DNA from: Paenibacillus mesophilus
GTDB taxonomy: Bacteria; Bacillota; Bacilli; Paenibacillales; NBRC-103111
Length of the DNA: 63,392 bases
Reading direction: 5' to 3'
NCBI RefSeq assembly: GCF_005938385.1
Contig: NZ_VCRA01000037.1
Coordinates: 1 to 63,392 of the forward strand
Shown: in pieces, positions 1-7,458 of the stretch
Layout of the letters: each line of letters starts with the position of its first letter
How positions within the stretch are numbered: position 1 is the first letter of the stretch
The notes under the pieces: generated by a model
Database searches by the model: none
What the model saw: the letters and a program-made list of their open reading frames with translations, nothing else
Told to the model about the DNA's origin: nothing
Translations under genes and position numbers: made by a program

Positions 1-124
1 TTACAGGCAGGTTGCCTACGTGTTACTCACCCGTCCGCCGCTAGGCCCGAAGGCCTCGCTCGACTTGCATGTATTAGGCACGCCGCCAGCGTTCGTCCTG
101 AGCCAGGATCAAACTCTCCAATAA
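1..124 (-). rRNA. rrs: 16S ribosomal RNA, 5' end (partial)
   Basis: Read on the minus strand, this begins with the universal 16S start: the AGAGTTTGATCCTGGCTCAG primer site has its 5' end at 117, and the GACGAACGCTGGCGGCGTGC block follows. The gene runs off the left edge, so only about the first 124 nt are present. The 5' boundary is set by analogy with other 16S genes, where AGAGTTTG lies about 7 nt inside the mature RNA. It is the first gene of a leftward rrn operon. Confidence 0.97.
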
Positions 125-258
125 GGTATTGCTTATTAGATGAGCTGATTGCTCAATTCGTACTGACTTGTGTCGAATCTTTCGGAGTTTGCACAACCGA
201 AAATTCAACTTGTTTGGCTTCTTGCGAAGCCTCACTTGCACGCTCGTTGTTCAGTTTT

Positions 259-267
259 CAAGGAGCA
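259..267 (-). promoter_or_regulatory. boxA-like antitermination element in the rrn leader
   Basis: The minus strand reads TGCTCCTTG and continues GAAAACTGAACAACGAGCG, about 130 nt upstream of mature 16S. This resembles the boxA site of Bacillus rrn leaders (TGCTCTTTG followed by AAAAC), where NusB and S10 assemble an antitermination complex. One position departs from that consensus. Part of this element is exactly complementary to the 23S-5S spacer at the other end of the window. Confidence 0.6.
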
Positions 268-335
268 ATTTCTTGCTAAAAGCCGTCATTCAAGTCCATT
301 CATTTCATTGAATACCGTTTAGCGACGACCTCTTT

Positions 336-365
336 AATATATCATATCTACTTGTACTAACGCAA
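336..365 (-). promoter_or_regulatory. rrn promoter P2 (candidate, sigma-A)
   Basis: On the minus strand, TTGCGT (360-365) and TATATT (336-341) are 18 nt apart. The -10 matches 5 of 6 consensus bases; the -35 is weak, as rrn promoters can be. It lies about 210 nt upstream of 16S and about 95 nt downstream of the stronger P1. Confidence 0.5.
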
Positions 366-429
366 GCTTTTTTTAAAACTTTCTTTAAAAGCTTGTCCCG
401 TACAGATGTGGATCGATGGTGCGAAACAT

Positions 430-459
430 AATTTATCACATCTGCTTTAGAAAAGTCAA
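430..459 (-). promoter_or_regulatory. rrn promoter P1 (candidate, sigma-A, extended -10)
   Basis: On the minus strand, TTGACT (454-459) and TGA-TAAATT (-10 at 430-435) are 18 nt apart, with a TG extension. The promoter is bracketed by a perfect 10-bp inverted repeat, GATCGATGGT at 411-420 and its complement at 476-485. With P2 it forms the tandem promoter arrangement usual for rRNA operons. Confidence 0.6.
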
Positions 460-485
460 GCATCCTTTTACAAAAACCATCGATC

Positions 486-604
486 TTTTTTTACGATAAA
501 AAATGTTTAAGTTCGCTAAAAGCGAAACACAACATTCATTACCCAGAAAAACTTTGTTTTAATCACGGTCACTCATTTTTGAAATTCGAAGATAGTCCTT
601 TTTG
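486..604. other. Spacer between a small ORF and the rrn promoters
   Basis: No gene is visible here. A short hairpin (TTCGCT at 512-517, AGCGAA at 521-526) followed on the minus strand by a T-rich run could be a weak terminator for the 72-residue gene. The rest is AT-rich, as expected upstream of rRNA promoters. Confidence 0.4.
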
Positions 605-823
605 TTACTGATAGTTATGATTTCGCGCATACCGCGATAAATCCTTGGAAGATGCCAGCCTGGCATACATGCGGAAGACGACTTTATACCGCGATTCGAT
701 CGCTTTCTTTACTTCACTGTCCAAGCGGTTGTCTTTCAGGTCGAACAGCATCTCGTCCAGCTCTTTGCGCAGCACGTACCCTAATTCCTTGCATTCTCTT
801 TGATTAAATAGAAATCCGAGCAT
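605..823 (-). CDS. Hypothetical protein, 72 residues, next to the rrn operon
   Basis: I do not recognise this protein. It is small, charged and predicted mostly helical, with a hydrophobic start (MLGFLFNQ) and alternating acidic and basic stretches. No signal peptide, membrane segment or metal motif is evident. The ribosome-binding site is poor: GGGGG lies well upstream of the ATG. It is on the same strand as the SpoIIM-like gene 133 bp upstream and the rrn operon downstream. Coding status rests on an ORF with balanced, protein-like composition and no better competitor on either strand. A function cannot be offered from sequence alone. Confidence 0.6.
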   Translation of the reverse strand: MLGFLFNQRECKELGYVLRKELDEMLFDLKDNRLDSEVKKAIESRYKVVFRMYARLASSKDLSRYARNHNYQ

Positions 824-956
824 AGTACAGCCAAGCGCCCCCTGTTAAATAAAGTCGGTAGCCTTCTTCTCGCAAGGTAATGTTCACCGCTTTACTGTTA
901 TGCTCACAATTTGGCAATTTTATGATCGCTTACAGTCAAAAACTCATAAATTTTGT

Positions 957-1568
957 CTACATTCGGATGAGCCACGGCGTGATCGTGCTCTCGATTATGG
1001 CAGCCACAAGCAAAGAAACGACCAATAGACCGATCAGCGGCACCGTAAGCTTGATAAACCGTTCCAGATCCGCGGCGAACAGGTTTCTCCCTCTGGAGCT
1101 GAGCAATCGAAGCAGCCCTTTGCCCATAATACTCCCGAATTTGATACCATAAGCGCATGCCACTATAATGGCGGGAATCTCTATAATGCCATGCGGCAGA
1201 ATGCCCTTAAAGAAAACGCCCATAAGCCCTGCATCAGCTTGCAGCTCGGCCAAATACCCGATTACCATTCCATTGATCAGCAAAAAACCGATCGGAAGCA
1301 AGCCGAAAAAAATGCCGGCAAAAATAATCAATATCGATTTCAAAGCATTGTTCAAGAAAATGAAACCGAACAGCCATAACATGGAATGATCTTTGGCCTG
1401 GATCGACTTCGCCAACTCGCGCAAACCTTCGATTTGACTTTGGAGCACCGCCTCAAACCGTTCGGAATAGCCGTATCCGAGCACAATACCGGCTGCAAAT
1501 ACAAGTGCGGCGGCAATGAAATAGTTGTTCATTTCTTTAAAATGGGCGAACAGCGCCTTCAAGGTCAT
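957..1568 (-). CDS. SpoIIM-family (stage II sporulation protein M-like) membrane protein
   Basis: A 203-residue integral membrane protein with about five hydrophobic segments (near 15-34, 65-85, 86-105, 129-147 and 174-193). The family signature PHGIIEIP at 125-132, followed by AIIVACAYGIKFG, is typical of SpoIIM/DUF95 proteins. In Bacillus, SpoIIM joins SpoIID and SpoIIP in the peptidoglycan-remodelling complex that drives engulfment; many relatives of the family have other or unknown roles. The start ATG has GGAGGG 7 nt upstream. It is divergent from pdaB across 139 bp. The classical spoIIM is usually not in this neighbourhood, so this may be a paralogue; hence no gene symbol. Confidence 0.85.
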   Translation of the reverse strand: MTLKALFAHFKEMNNYFIAAALVFAAGIVLGYGYSERFEAVLQSQIEGLRELAKSIQAKDHSMLWLFGFIFLNNALKSILIIFAGIFFGLLPIGFLLINGMVIGYLAELQADAGLMGVFFKGILPHGIIEIPAIIVACAYGIKFGSIMGKGLLRLLSSRGRNLFAADLERFIKLTVPLIGLLVVSLLVAAIIESTITPWLIRM

Positions 1569-1605
1569 TTTTTTCCCTCCGCATCAACTGTTTGTCCGCG
1601 AATCC

Positions 1606-1635
1606 GAGCATAAGATTCGTGTACGGGCATACATT
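1606..1635 (+). promoter_or_regulatory. Candidate sigma-E-type promoter for pdaB
   Basis: CATACATT at 1628-1635 closely resembles the sigma-E -10 consensus CATACAMT, with GAGCATAA at 1606-1613 as a -35 about 14 nt upstream. Mother-cell expression would suit a spore-cortex gene. The match is by eye only; a second spore-type element, CATAAAC, lies a few bases downstream. Confidence 0.4.
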
Positions 1636-1707
1636 TTATTATAAATCATAAACAAGCCTTTCGCGCACGACCCCGATGGCCGTGAAAGGAACCAAAGGAG
1701 GCATCGA

Positions 1708-2496
1708 TTGACCGTGAACTTCTTCTACGTCATGAACGGAACGAAGCTGAAACGTTATTTAATCATCTTTATTGCCGTATTATTCGCAATCGGTATCGTT
1801 TATTCCGAAAGTGACAACATTACGGTCTTTTCCCAAGGCGAACCGTCGGCCGTCTACAGTGTGGAAACGGACAAGAAAGTCATCGCCCTCACGTTCGATA
1901 TAAGCTGGGGAGATAAACGCGCGGAACCGATCCTCAAAATTTTGGAGGATAAAGGTGTAAAGAAAGCCACCTTCTTCTTATCCTCTCCCTGGAGTCAACA
2001 GCATCCCCAAATCGTCCAAAAAATCGTCAAGGGCGGTTGGGAAATCGGCAGCCACGGACACAAGCACGTCAATTACAGCAAGCTGAGCGACGAGGAGATA
2101 CGAACGCAGATCCAAACCGCTCACGGCATTTTACAGCAGGTCACGGGACAAAATCCGAATCTGATCCGCATGCCGAACGGCGACTTCGATAAAAGAGTGC
2201 TTCGTATCGCCGGCGAACTGAATTACAAAGTGATCCAGTGGGATACCGACTCGCTCGATTGGATGAATAAAGGCGTCGACAATATCGTCAACCGCGTCCT
2301 GACAAAGGCGCACTCGGGCGACATCGTACTGATGCATGCCAGCGATACATGCACGCAAACGCATGAAGCGCTCCCGACAATTATCGACCAGCTTCGAGCC
2401 AAAGGATACGAGTTCGTCACCGTCGGAGAGCTTCTCCAGCAAACAAGCGTCGAGCATAAGGAAGCGGAACGATTGTCCAGCGGAAAAATTCATTAA
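1708..2496 (+). CDS. pdaB: Polysaccharide deacetylase family sporulation protein PdaB
   Basis: PdaB is needed to keep dormant spores stable and belongs to carbohydrate esterase family 4 (NodB domain). The 262-residue protein has an N-terminal membrane anchor at about 16-32 and a NodB domain from about 57 to 250. TFD (62-64) corresponds to motif 1, although the usual second Asp is Ile. The SHGHKH stretch near residue 112 supplies the His-x3-His metal site. The start is TTG, because GGAGG lies exactly 6 nt upstream and the resulting N-terminus (VNFFYVMN) resembles Bacillus PdaB. It is divergent from the SpoIIM-like gene and converges on kbaA, the same neighbours as in Bacillus. Enzyme activity is inferred, not shown. 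Confidence 0.92.
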   Translation: MTVNFFYVMNGTKLKRYLIIFIAVLFAIGIVYSESDNITVFSQGEPSAVYSVETDKKVIALTFDISWGDKRAEPILKILEDKGVKKATFFLSSPWSQQHPQIVQKIVKGGWEIGSHGHKHVNYSKLSDEEIRTQIQTAHGILQQVTGQNPNLIRMPNGDFDKRVLRIAGELNYKVIQWDTDSLDWMNKGVDNIVNRVLTKAHSGDIVLMHASDTCTQTHEALPTIIDQLRAKGYEFVTVGELLQQTSVEHKEAERLSSGKIH

Positions 2497-2543
2497 GGAT
2501 CCGGTCATTAGGGAGCAGGTACGTTATTCCGTTAAAGTTCCTA

Positions 2544-2571
2544 AGAAAAAAAGAGCTAGCAGCTAGCTCTT
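2544..2571 (-). terminator. Rho-independent terminator downstream of kbaA
   Basis: AAGAGCTA (2551-2558) pairs with TAGCTCTT (2564-2571). On the minus strand the stem runs directly into a run of seven T, ending leftward kbaA transcription. A second hairpin with a CCCCGAGAA/TTCTCGGGG stem lies at about 2590-2637, over the kbaA stop codon. Confidence 0.75.
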
Positions 2572-2613
2572 CATGTAAGTCGTCAGCCCCGAGAATCGTC
2601 AGAAGGCTATTTT

Positions 2614-3237
2614 TCAAGCCTTCGACATCTTCTCGGGGTTGTTATTTGCGGGCAGCAGCCGATGCAGCAGCATAATTTGCCAAGCGTTGCAGGCAAGTAA
2701 AGGTACTACCATAATAATCGTGTAAGAGGCTTCGTTCAAATTGAAAGCCGGGATCGCCTCCATAATCGTTACGACGCACATGAAAAATAAGGTGGGGATC
2801 CGCGCCTTCCGATTCGTCTCCTTCACCTTCCGATGAGCGACCGCAATAGATACGAGCAGGATGACGATGGGGAGCACAATATATTGAACCCATCCGTTTC
2901 CGTTGTCAGCGGCGCCGGTATACCGCAAATAAACGATATCGAATAAGGCAACAATAATAATAATGACCTGAAGAATGTCCCAATACAGCAGTTTGCCACG
3001 GAACAAACTCATTGCCACGAACCGGACGGTTAAATAAGCAAAGAAGCCCATCTCGCTGAGCACTGCGATCATGCTGGCGCCGAACAACATAAAGATCCAT
3101 TCGTACCAACCGACCGATATGCCGAGAAAATCAAAATCCGGGACGGCCAGCTTGATGATGACGCTCGTGATCATGCCGGCGATCGTTCCGATGAGCAGCG
3201 TTGTCCAGAACAAATAGTTCCATTTTTTTAATGTCAA
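2614..3237 (-). CDS. kbaA: KinB-signalling pathway activation protein KbaA
   Basis: KbaA is a polytopic membrane protein that promotes sporulation initiation through the KinB branch of the Spo0A phosphorelay in Bacillus. This copy has about six hydrophobic segments and no soluble domain. The frame stays open upstream to 3372, but I place the start at the TTG at 3237. GGAGGGG sits 7 nt before it, and the product (207 residues, MTLKKWNYLFW) is then close to the roughly 198-residue Bacillus protein. An ATG at 3267 has a poorer ribosome site. It faces pdaB tail to tail and is divergent from gerD, as in Bacillus. Confidence 0.88.
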   Translation of the reverse strand: MTLKKWNYLFWTTLLIGTIAGMITSVIIKLAVPDFDFLGISVGWYEWIFMLFGASMIAVLSEMGFFAYLTVRFVAMSLFRGKLLYWDILQVIIIIVALFDIVYLRYTGAADNGNGWVQYIVLPIVILLVSIAVAHRKVKETNRKARIPTLFFMCVVTIMEAIPAFNLNEASYTIIMVVPLLACNAWQIMLLHRLLPANNNPEKMSKA

Positions 3238-3411
3238 CTTCCAACCCCTCCGCAATCCCTTCTCCATCGTAAGCAACCTGCACCCTATTATAGTCAATTG
3301 TACCAACACGTACAACAAAAAGCGAATCGGCAAAACCAAAGTTCTCCGAACATAAAGAGGCGAAATGAACAAATACTAAGCGCAAACCACATGAAGGGAG
3401 CAACAGGTTCC

Positions 3412-4140
3412 ATGACTTGGAAAAAGGTGCGCGGATTATCCGCTTTTCTGCTGTTGCCTTTATTGATTGCTTGCGGCAGCGGCGGTTCTTCCGAAGGAAG
3501 CAGCTCTTCAGGCTATAAAGATACAAAATCGATGGTCCTTGATATTTTAAAATCGGATGACGGCAAGAAAGCCATTAAAGAAGCGTCCAAAACCGGCGAT
3601 GAAACGGCGACCGGCATGATTCAAGCGCAATCCGCGCAAAGCGGCGGCGGTGGCGGCGGCAAAATTCAAATGCTGTCCGCTCAAGACGCCCAGCAGCTTC
3701 AATTGGTCGTCAAGGATGTTCTTACATCCGACGGCAGCGATAAAATGCTCAAAGCGATGATGACCGATCCCAAGTTCGCCGGCGATTTCGCCAAAGCACT
3801 CCAGAAAGAAAATAAACAACTGCAAAAAGATTTGATGAAGGATCCGGAATACCAGAAGCAAATGCTGGATCTGATGAAAAACCCGGATTACGAAAAGCTG
3901 ATGATCGACAACATGAAAAGCGCCCAATACCGGCAGCAGGTTATGACGATCATGCAGGAAGCACTTCAAAGCCCATTGTACCGTCTTGAGCTTATGACTT
4001 TGCTGAAAAAGGTTATGGAGGAAGAGGCTCAGCCAAAAGGCGCTCAGGGCAAAGGTAAGCAAGGCGAAAAGAAACAAGAGAAGAAACAAGAAGGTGGCGG
4101 AGATAGCAGCGGCGGTGGAGGCGGTGGCGGCGGACAATAG
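3412..4140 (+). CDS. gerD: Spore germination lipoprotein GerD
   Basis: GerD is an inner spore membrane lipoprotein required for clustering nutrient germinant receptors into germinosomes. The 242-residue product starts with a lipoprotein signal peptide whose lipobox is LIAC (Cys near residue 21), followed by a Gly/Ser linker. The GerD core includes DTKSMVLDILKSDDGKKAI and repeated DPxYxKQM / NPDYEKLM units. The frame extends upstream to 3298, but the ATG at 3412 is chosen because GGGAG precedes it and the signal peptide begins there. Unlike the 185-residue Bacillus GerD, it has an inserted Gly run near 84-89 and a long Lys/Gln/Gly-rich tail ending in eight Gly. Confidence 0.93.
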   Translation: MTWKKVRGLSAFLLLPLLIACGSGGSSEGSSSSGYKDTKSMVLDILKSDDGKKAIKEASKTGDETATGMIQAQSAQSGGGGGGKIQMLSAQDAQQLQLVVKDVLTSDGSDKMLKAMMTDPKFAGDFAKALQKENKQLQKDLMKDPEYQKQMLDLMKNPDYEKLMIDNMKSAQYRQQVMTIMQEALQSPLYRLELMTLLKKVMEEEAQPKGAQGKGKQGEKKQEKKQEGGGDSSGGGGGGGGQ

Positions 4141-4165
4141 TCGTAAACGATAATCTCCCGTCACG

Positions 4166-4199
4166 CAAAAGGGACAGGCTTCAAAGCCCGTCCCTTTCT
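4166..4199. terminator. Bidirectional terminator between gerD and salA
   Basis: AAAGGGAC (4168-4175) pairs with GTCCCTTT (4190-4197) around an inner GGCT/AGCC hairpin. Both flanks are A- or T-rich, so the element can end both converging genes. Confidence 0.75.
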
Positions 4200-4204
4200 C
4201 TCGT

Positions 4205-5278
4205 TTATTGTTCGCAGCGGCGGATAACCGCATCGGCTACTTCCAAATACATGCCGCCTGCCTCCGTATCGGCTCTATAGATCGAAGGCGAGTAATCCGG
4301 TTCAGCGGGATGGTTGTCCGGCGCTCCAAGCGGGATTTGCGCCAGCAGTTGCGTATGAAGCTCATCCGCCAGCTTAGCCCCGCCTCCGCGGCCGAACACG
4401 TAATCTTTATGCCCGCACTGTCCGCACGAGTAATAGGCCATATTCTCGACGACGCCTATAATTTCATGATTCGTATGCACGGCCATCGCGCCTGCCCTGG
4501 CCGCTACGAAAGCAGCTGTAGCGTGCGGGGTCGTGACGATAATTTCTTTGCTTTGCGGAATCATTTGATGTACGTCCAGCGCCACATCGCCTGTTCCGGG
4601 CGGGAGATCGAGCACCATGTAGTCAATCTCACCCCATTCGACTTCGTTAAAAAAGTTTCTCAGCATTTTGCCGAGCATCGGACCGCGCCATATGACAGGA
4701 GCGTTATCTTGTACAAAAAAACCCATCGAAATGATTTTGACTCCGAACCGTTCAACAGGCCGAATAAGCTGATCGACGAGCTCCGGACGTTCTTCGATGC
4801 CCATCATGTCGGGTACGCTGAAGCCGTAAATGTCCGCGTCGATAATCCCGACCTTCTTACCTTTTCTCGCGAGTGCAACGGCCAAATTAACCGCTACCGT
4901 GGACTTGCCTACACCGCCTTTACCGCTTGCTACGGCAATGAAGGTGGTTTTGGACTCAGCGCCCAACAGATTGGTAGGAGTCGGCTTAGCCGGCTCCGGC
5001 TGCGGATTGGTCCGCTTGGATATTTCCGTACGCTCGTAATCGGACATGGCGCGAAATCGGATATGTACATCAGCAATTCCTTCCTTGCCGAGCGTTTCCT
5101 CAATTTGTCGGCGAAGTTCATCCTTCCGTTCCTCTTCGTCCGAGGAGAGGACAACGCTCATCGCTACGCCGCCTTCCTTCACCATAATATCCTTGATCAA
5201 ATTTAATTCGACCATGCTTATACGATAAACCGGATCGTGCAGATGACGCAGCTTCTCCAGCACTTGTTCCCGAGTCAT
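4205..5278 (-). CDS. salA: Mrp/NBP35-family ATPase SalA
   Basis: SalA is a deviant-Walker P-loop ATPase of the Mrp/ApbC/NBP35 group. In Bacillus it represses scoC and so favours exoprotease production; family relatives carry Fe-S clusters. The 357-residue product has an N-terminal DUF59/MIP18-like region (1-85), the Walker A motif GKGGVGKST at 119-127, DLPPGTGD at 224-231 and a CxxC pair at 285/288 (CGQC) suited to an Fe-S cluster. Two starts are possible: the ATG at 5302 with GGAG, or the ATG at 5278 with GGGAGG 8 nt before it. I prefer 5278, which gives the usual MTREQVLEKL N-terminus. It lies between gerD and cwlD as in Bacillus. Confidence 0.92.
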   Translation of the reverse strand: MTREQVLEKLRHLHDPVYRISMVELNLIKDIMVKEGGVAMSVVLSSDEEERKDELRRQIEETLGKEGIADVHIRFRAMSDYERTEISKRTNPQPEPAKPTPTNLLGAESKTTFIAVASGKGGVGKSTVAVNLAVALARKGKKVGIIDADIYGFSVPDMMGIEERPELVDQLIRPVERFGVKIISMGFFVQDNAPVIWRGPMLGKMLRNFFNEVEWGEIDYMVLDLPPGTGDVALDVHQMIPQSKEIIVTTPHATAAFVAARAGAMAVHTNHEIIGVVENMAYYSCGQCGHKDYVFGRGGGAKLADELHTQLLAQIPLGAPDNHPAEPDYSPSIYRADTEAGGMYLEVADAVIRRCEQ

Positions 5279-5318
5279 GTGGACAGCCTCCCGTGACGAC
5301 ATTATAAATTCTCCGATT

Positions 5319-5327
5319 ATTATATCA
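5319..5327 (-). promoter_or_regulatory. Extended -10 promoter for salA
   Basis: The minus strand carries TGA-TATAAT (-10 at 5319-5324), a perfect -10 hexamer with TGn extension, about 40 nt upstream of the salA start. No good -35 is visible, which an extended -10 can tolerate. Confidence 0.5.
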
Positions 5328-5365
5328 TATGTCAGGTTACGGGATGAAATCGAACGGTTTCAACT

Positions 5366-6106
5366 TTACTGATCGGCGGCATATCGAACGATACCCCGAT
5401 AAATGGACTCCGCCACTTTTTTCTGGTAGTCGGCACCGGCCATCAACCGGGCTTCCTCGGGATTGGAAAGAAAACCGATCTCGACCAATACCGCAGGAAC
5501 GGTCAACGCTTTAAGCAAATAAAATTTGTCCTCGGTCCTCGGAACCCGATCGGTATTGCTTAAATTGGCGCGTATTTCATTTTGAATGGATTCGGCCAGC
5601 TTCTTCCCTTCCGCATTGGATGGATAATAAAACGTCTGAGCCCCTTTCCACTTGCTTGAAGGAATACTATTCAGATGGACGCTGATCAACATGCCCGCTT
5701 TATTTTTTTCGATAAGATCGACACGATTGAGCAAGTCTTCGGTTTTCCGCTTGCTGTAACCTTTCGTCGCATCGCTTGCCAAATCACGGTCATTCTCCCG
5801 GGTCATGACGACCAGTGCTCCGGCTTGCTGTAAATAATCGCGCAAATAAAGCGAGATGGCGAGATTCACCTCTTTCTCGATCAAGCCGTCCTTACTGACC
5901 GCCCCCCCATCCGGACCACCGTGGCCGGCGTCAATGGCAATCACTCTGCCCGATAAAGGCATCGTCCAGTAGGTCCAGGTACGGGTCGAGGGCAGCTCGT
6001 ACGTAAACAAAAAAATCATGAGCATGACTAACGCCGCCGACATAAATAGTTTCAACATGCCGTTCATGTTCAGCCAGACGACGATTCGAGCCCTTCTTCT
6101 GCGCAT
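5366..6106 (-). CDS. cwlD: Germination-specific N-acetylmuramoyl-L-alanine amidase CwlD
   Basis: CwlD is a zinc amidase (Amidase_3) that strips stem peptides from cortex muramic acid. With the deacetylase PdaA, this allows muramic-delta-lactam to form, the mark read by germination lytic enzymes. The 246-residue protein has an N-terminal membrane anchor (about 17-38) and the motifs DAGHGGPDGG (59-68, ligand His62), EKEVNL (Glu79), SVHLNS (His144) and VEIGFLSN (catalytic Glu209). Start: an in-frame TTG exists at 6130, but the ATG at 6106 is preceded by GGGGTGG and gives the usual short basic N-terminus. It is followed by salA. Confidence 0.94.
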   Translation of the reverse strand: MRRRRARIVVWLNMNGMLKLFMSAALVMLMIFLFTYELPSTRTWTYWTMPLSGRVIAIDAGHGGPDGGAVSKDGLIEKEVNLAISLYLRDYLQQAGALVVMTRENDRDLASDATKGYSKRKTEDLLNRVDLIEKNKAGMLISVHLNSIPSSKWKGAQTFYYPSNAEGKKLAESIQNEIRANLSNTDRVPRTEDKFYLLKALTVPAVLVEIGFLSNPEEARLMAGADYQKKVAESIYRGIVRYAADQ

Positions 6107-6173
6107 ATAAAAACCACCCCAGTTCCACAAGACTTCTCATAGAAATCTTATGGACGAGGGTGGACAATTATAC

Positions 6174-7358
6174 CTACGGATTGGACGAAGGGATCAGTTG
6201 ATCGGACATTCCTTCGATCAGCACTTGAGCCACTTCAGGACGGGTAAATTCTGCAGGAGGACAAATGCCTTCTCTCAACATCGCGCGCACCTTCGTACCC
6301 GACAAATGCATATGGTGCGACTTATCGTGCGGGCACGTTTTGCTCGTTCCCATATTGCCGCATTTCGTGCAGAAGAAGCTGTGTTCGAAAAATAAAGGGG
6401 TAATGCCCAGTTCTTCCGCCGAGAAATTTTTGAAAATGTCTTGGGCCTCGTAAGTACCGTAGTAGTCTCCTACACCTGCATGGTCCCTTCCTACGATAAA
6501 ATGCGTACAGCCATAATTTTTGCGAACCATGGCGTGGAAGATCGCTTCACGTGGGCCGGCATAGCGCATAGCCGCCGGGAACACTCCGAGAAACGTACGC
6601 TGCTTAGGGTAGTAATTCTCCAACAGCACCAGATAGCTTCTCATCCGGACGTCGGCGGAAATATCGTCGGACTTCGTTTCCCCTACAAGCGGATTCAGAA
6701 ACAGACCGTCTACAATTTCCATCGCCGTTTTCTGAATGTATTCGTGAGCGCGGTGAACGGGATTGCGCGTTTGAAAACCGACTACCGTCTTCCAGCCGTT
6801 TTGCACGAACCGTTTGCGCGTCTCCGCAGGGTCGAAATAAAATTCTTGAAATTTGTTCGGCTTCGGACGATTCAACACTTGTACCGGGCCGCCCACATAG
6901 GTTTTGGATCTCGCGAACAGCTTCTGTACGCCCGGGTGCTCCAGATCGTCAGTCTTGAATACCTTTATCGCTTCATCGCGCTGATCGACCCGATAAATGC
7001 TTCGCACCTCGAGTGTGCCGTAGACGATCTTATCTTCTTCTCCTACAAGGGCAACGCGCTCACCTACCAACAGCCGTTCGGCCAAAGCCTCTTCGACCGG
7101 AAGTACGATCGGAATGCTCCATACCGTGCCGTCGGACAAACGCATCCGGTCCACAACCGATTTATAGTCCTTTTCTTCCAGAAAGCCGGTCAGCGGCGAA
7201 AAAGCTCCGATACCGATCAGATCCAGATCGGATATCGTCCAGGCGTTTACGGGGATTTGCTGAAGCTGTTCCGCTTCCTTCAACAGCTTGCTGCGAGTTT
7301 CACCCGTTGCCACGCGGTTTATCAGTGTGCCGCCGTGCGGTTTTATCGTTTCGCTCAT
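6174..7358 (-). CDS. sat: Sulfate adenylyltransferase (ATP sulfurylase)
   Basis: This enzyme joins sulfate and ATP to give adenosine-5'-phosphosulfate (APS) and pyrophosphate, the first step of assimilatory sulfate reduction. The 394-residue protein is the single-chain type. It has the nucleotide-binding motif QTRNPVHRAH (196-205) and GRDHAG (290-295). A C-terminal cysteine cluster (CTKC at 330-333, Cys342 and nearby His) probably binds zinc. Start ATG at 7358 has AGGAGG 7 nt upstream; an upstream in-frame extension runs into a palindromic repeat and is rejected. It follows cysH in an apparent two-gene operon. No APS kinase gene accompanies it, suggesting direct APS reduction. Confidence 0.96.
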   Translation of the reverse strand: MSETIKPHGGTLINRVATGETRSKLLKEAEQLQQIPVNAWTISDLDLIGIGAFSPLTGFLEEKDYKSVVDRMRLSDGTVWSIPIVLPVEEALAERLLVGERVALVGEEDKIVYGTLEVRSIYRVDQRDEAIKVFKTDDLEHPGVQKLFARSKTYVGGPVQVLNRPKPNKFQEFYFDPAETRKRFVQNGWKTVVGFQTRNPVHRAHEYIQKTAMEIVDGLFLNPLVGETKSDDISADVRMRSYLVLLENYYPKQRTFLGVFPAAMRYAGPREAIFHAMVRKNYGCTHFIVGRDHAGVGDYYGTYEAQDIFKNFSAEELGITPLFFEHSFFCTKCGNMGTSKTCPHDKSHHMHLSGTKVRAMLREGICPPAEFTRPEVAQVLIEGMSDQLIPSSNP

Positions 7359-7374
7359 TGGGGTTCCTCCTAAG

Positions 7375-7445
7375 AGCATTGCCGTAGGCAATGCTAGCTT
7401 CGTAAGCATCTACAGAGCTTTGCATCGCAAAGCTTTCTTCGTAAG
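7375..7445 (-). repeat. Palindrome plus CTTCGTAAG repeat, two units
   Basis: Two modules lie between cysH and sat. Unit 1 is a 9-bp perfect stem, AGCATTGCC/GGCAATGCT, with loop GTA (7375-7395), then CTTCGTAAG at 7398-7406. Unit 2 is an 8-bp perfect stem, AGCTTTGC/GCAAAGCT, with loop ATC (7416-7434), then CTTCGTAAG at 7437-7445. The stems differ in sequence but stay fully paired; the 9-mer is invariant. Three more units occur at 12737-12841. The strand given is the direction of the surrounding transcript. Confidence 0.8.
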
Positions 7446-7458
7446 CATTAGCAATCTA

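Noticed and set aside
3238..3372. Longer KbaA start at 3372
   Set aside because: The extra 45 residues have no ribosome site and exceed the family length; GGAGGGG sits correctly before the TTG at 3237.
7375..7445. Reading the CTTCGTAAG clusters as a CRISPR array
   Set aside because: The units are variable palindromes rather than identical repeats with spacers, and no cas gene is present.
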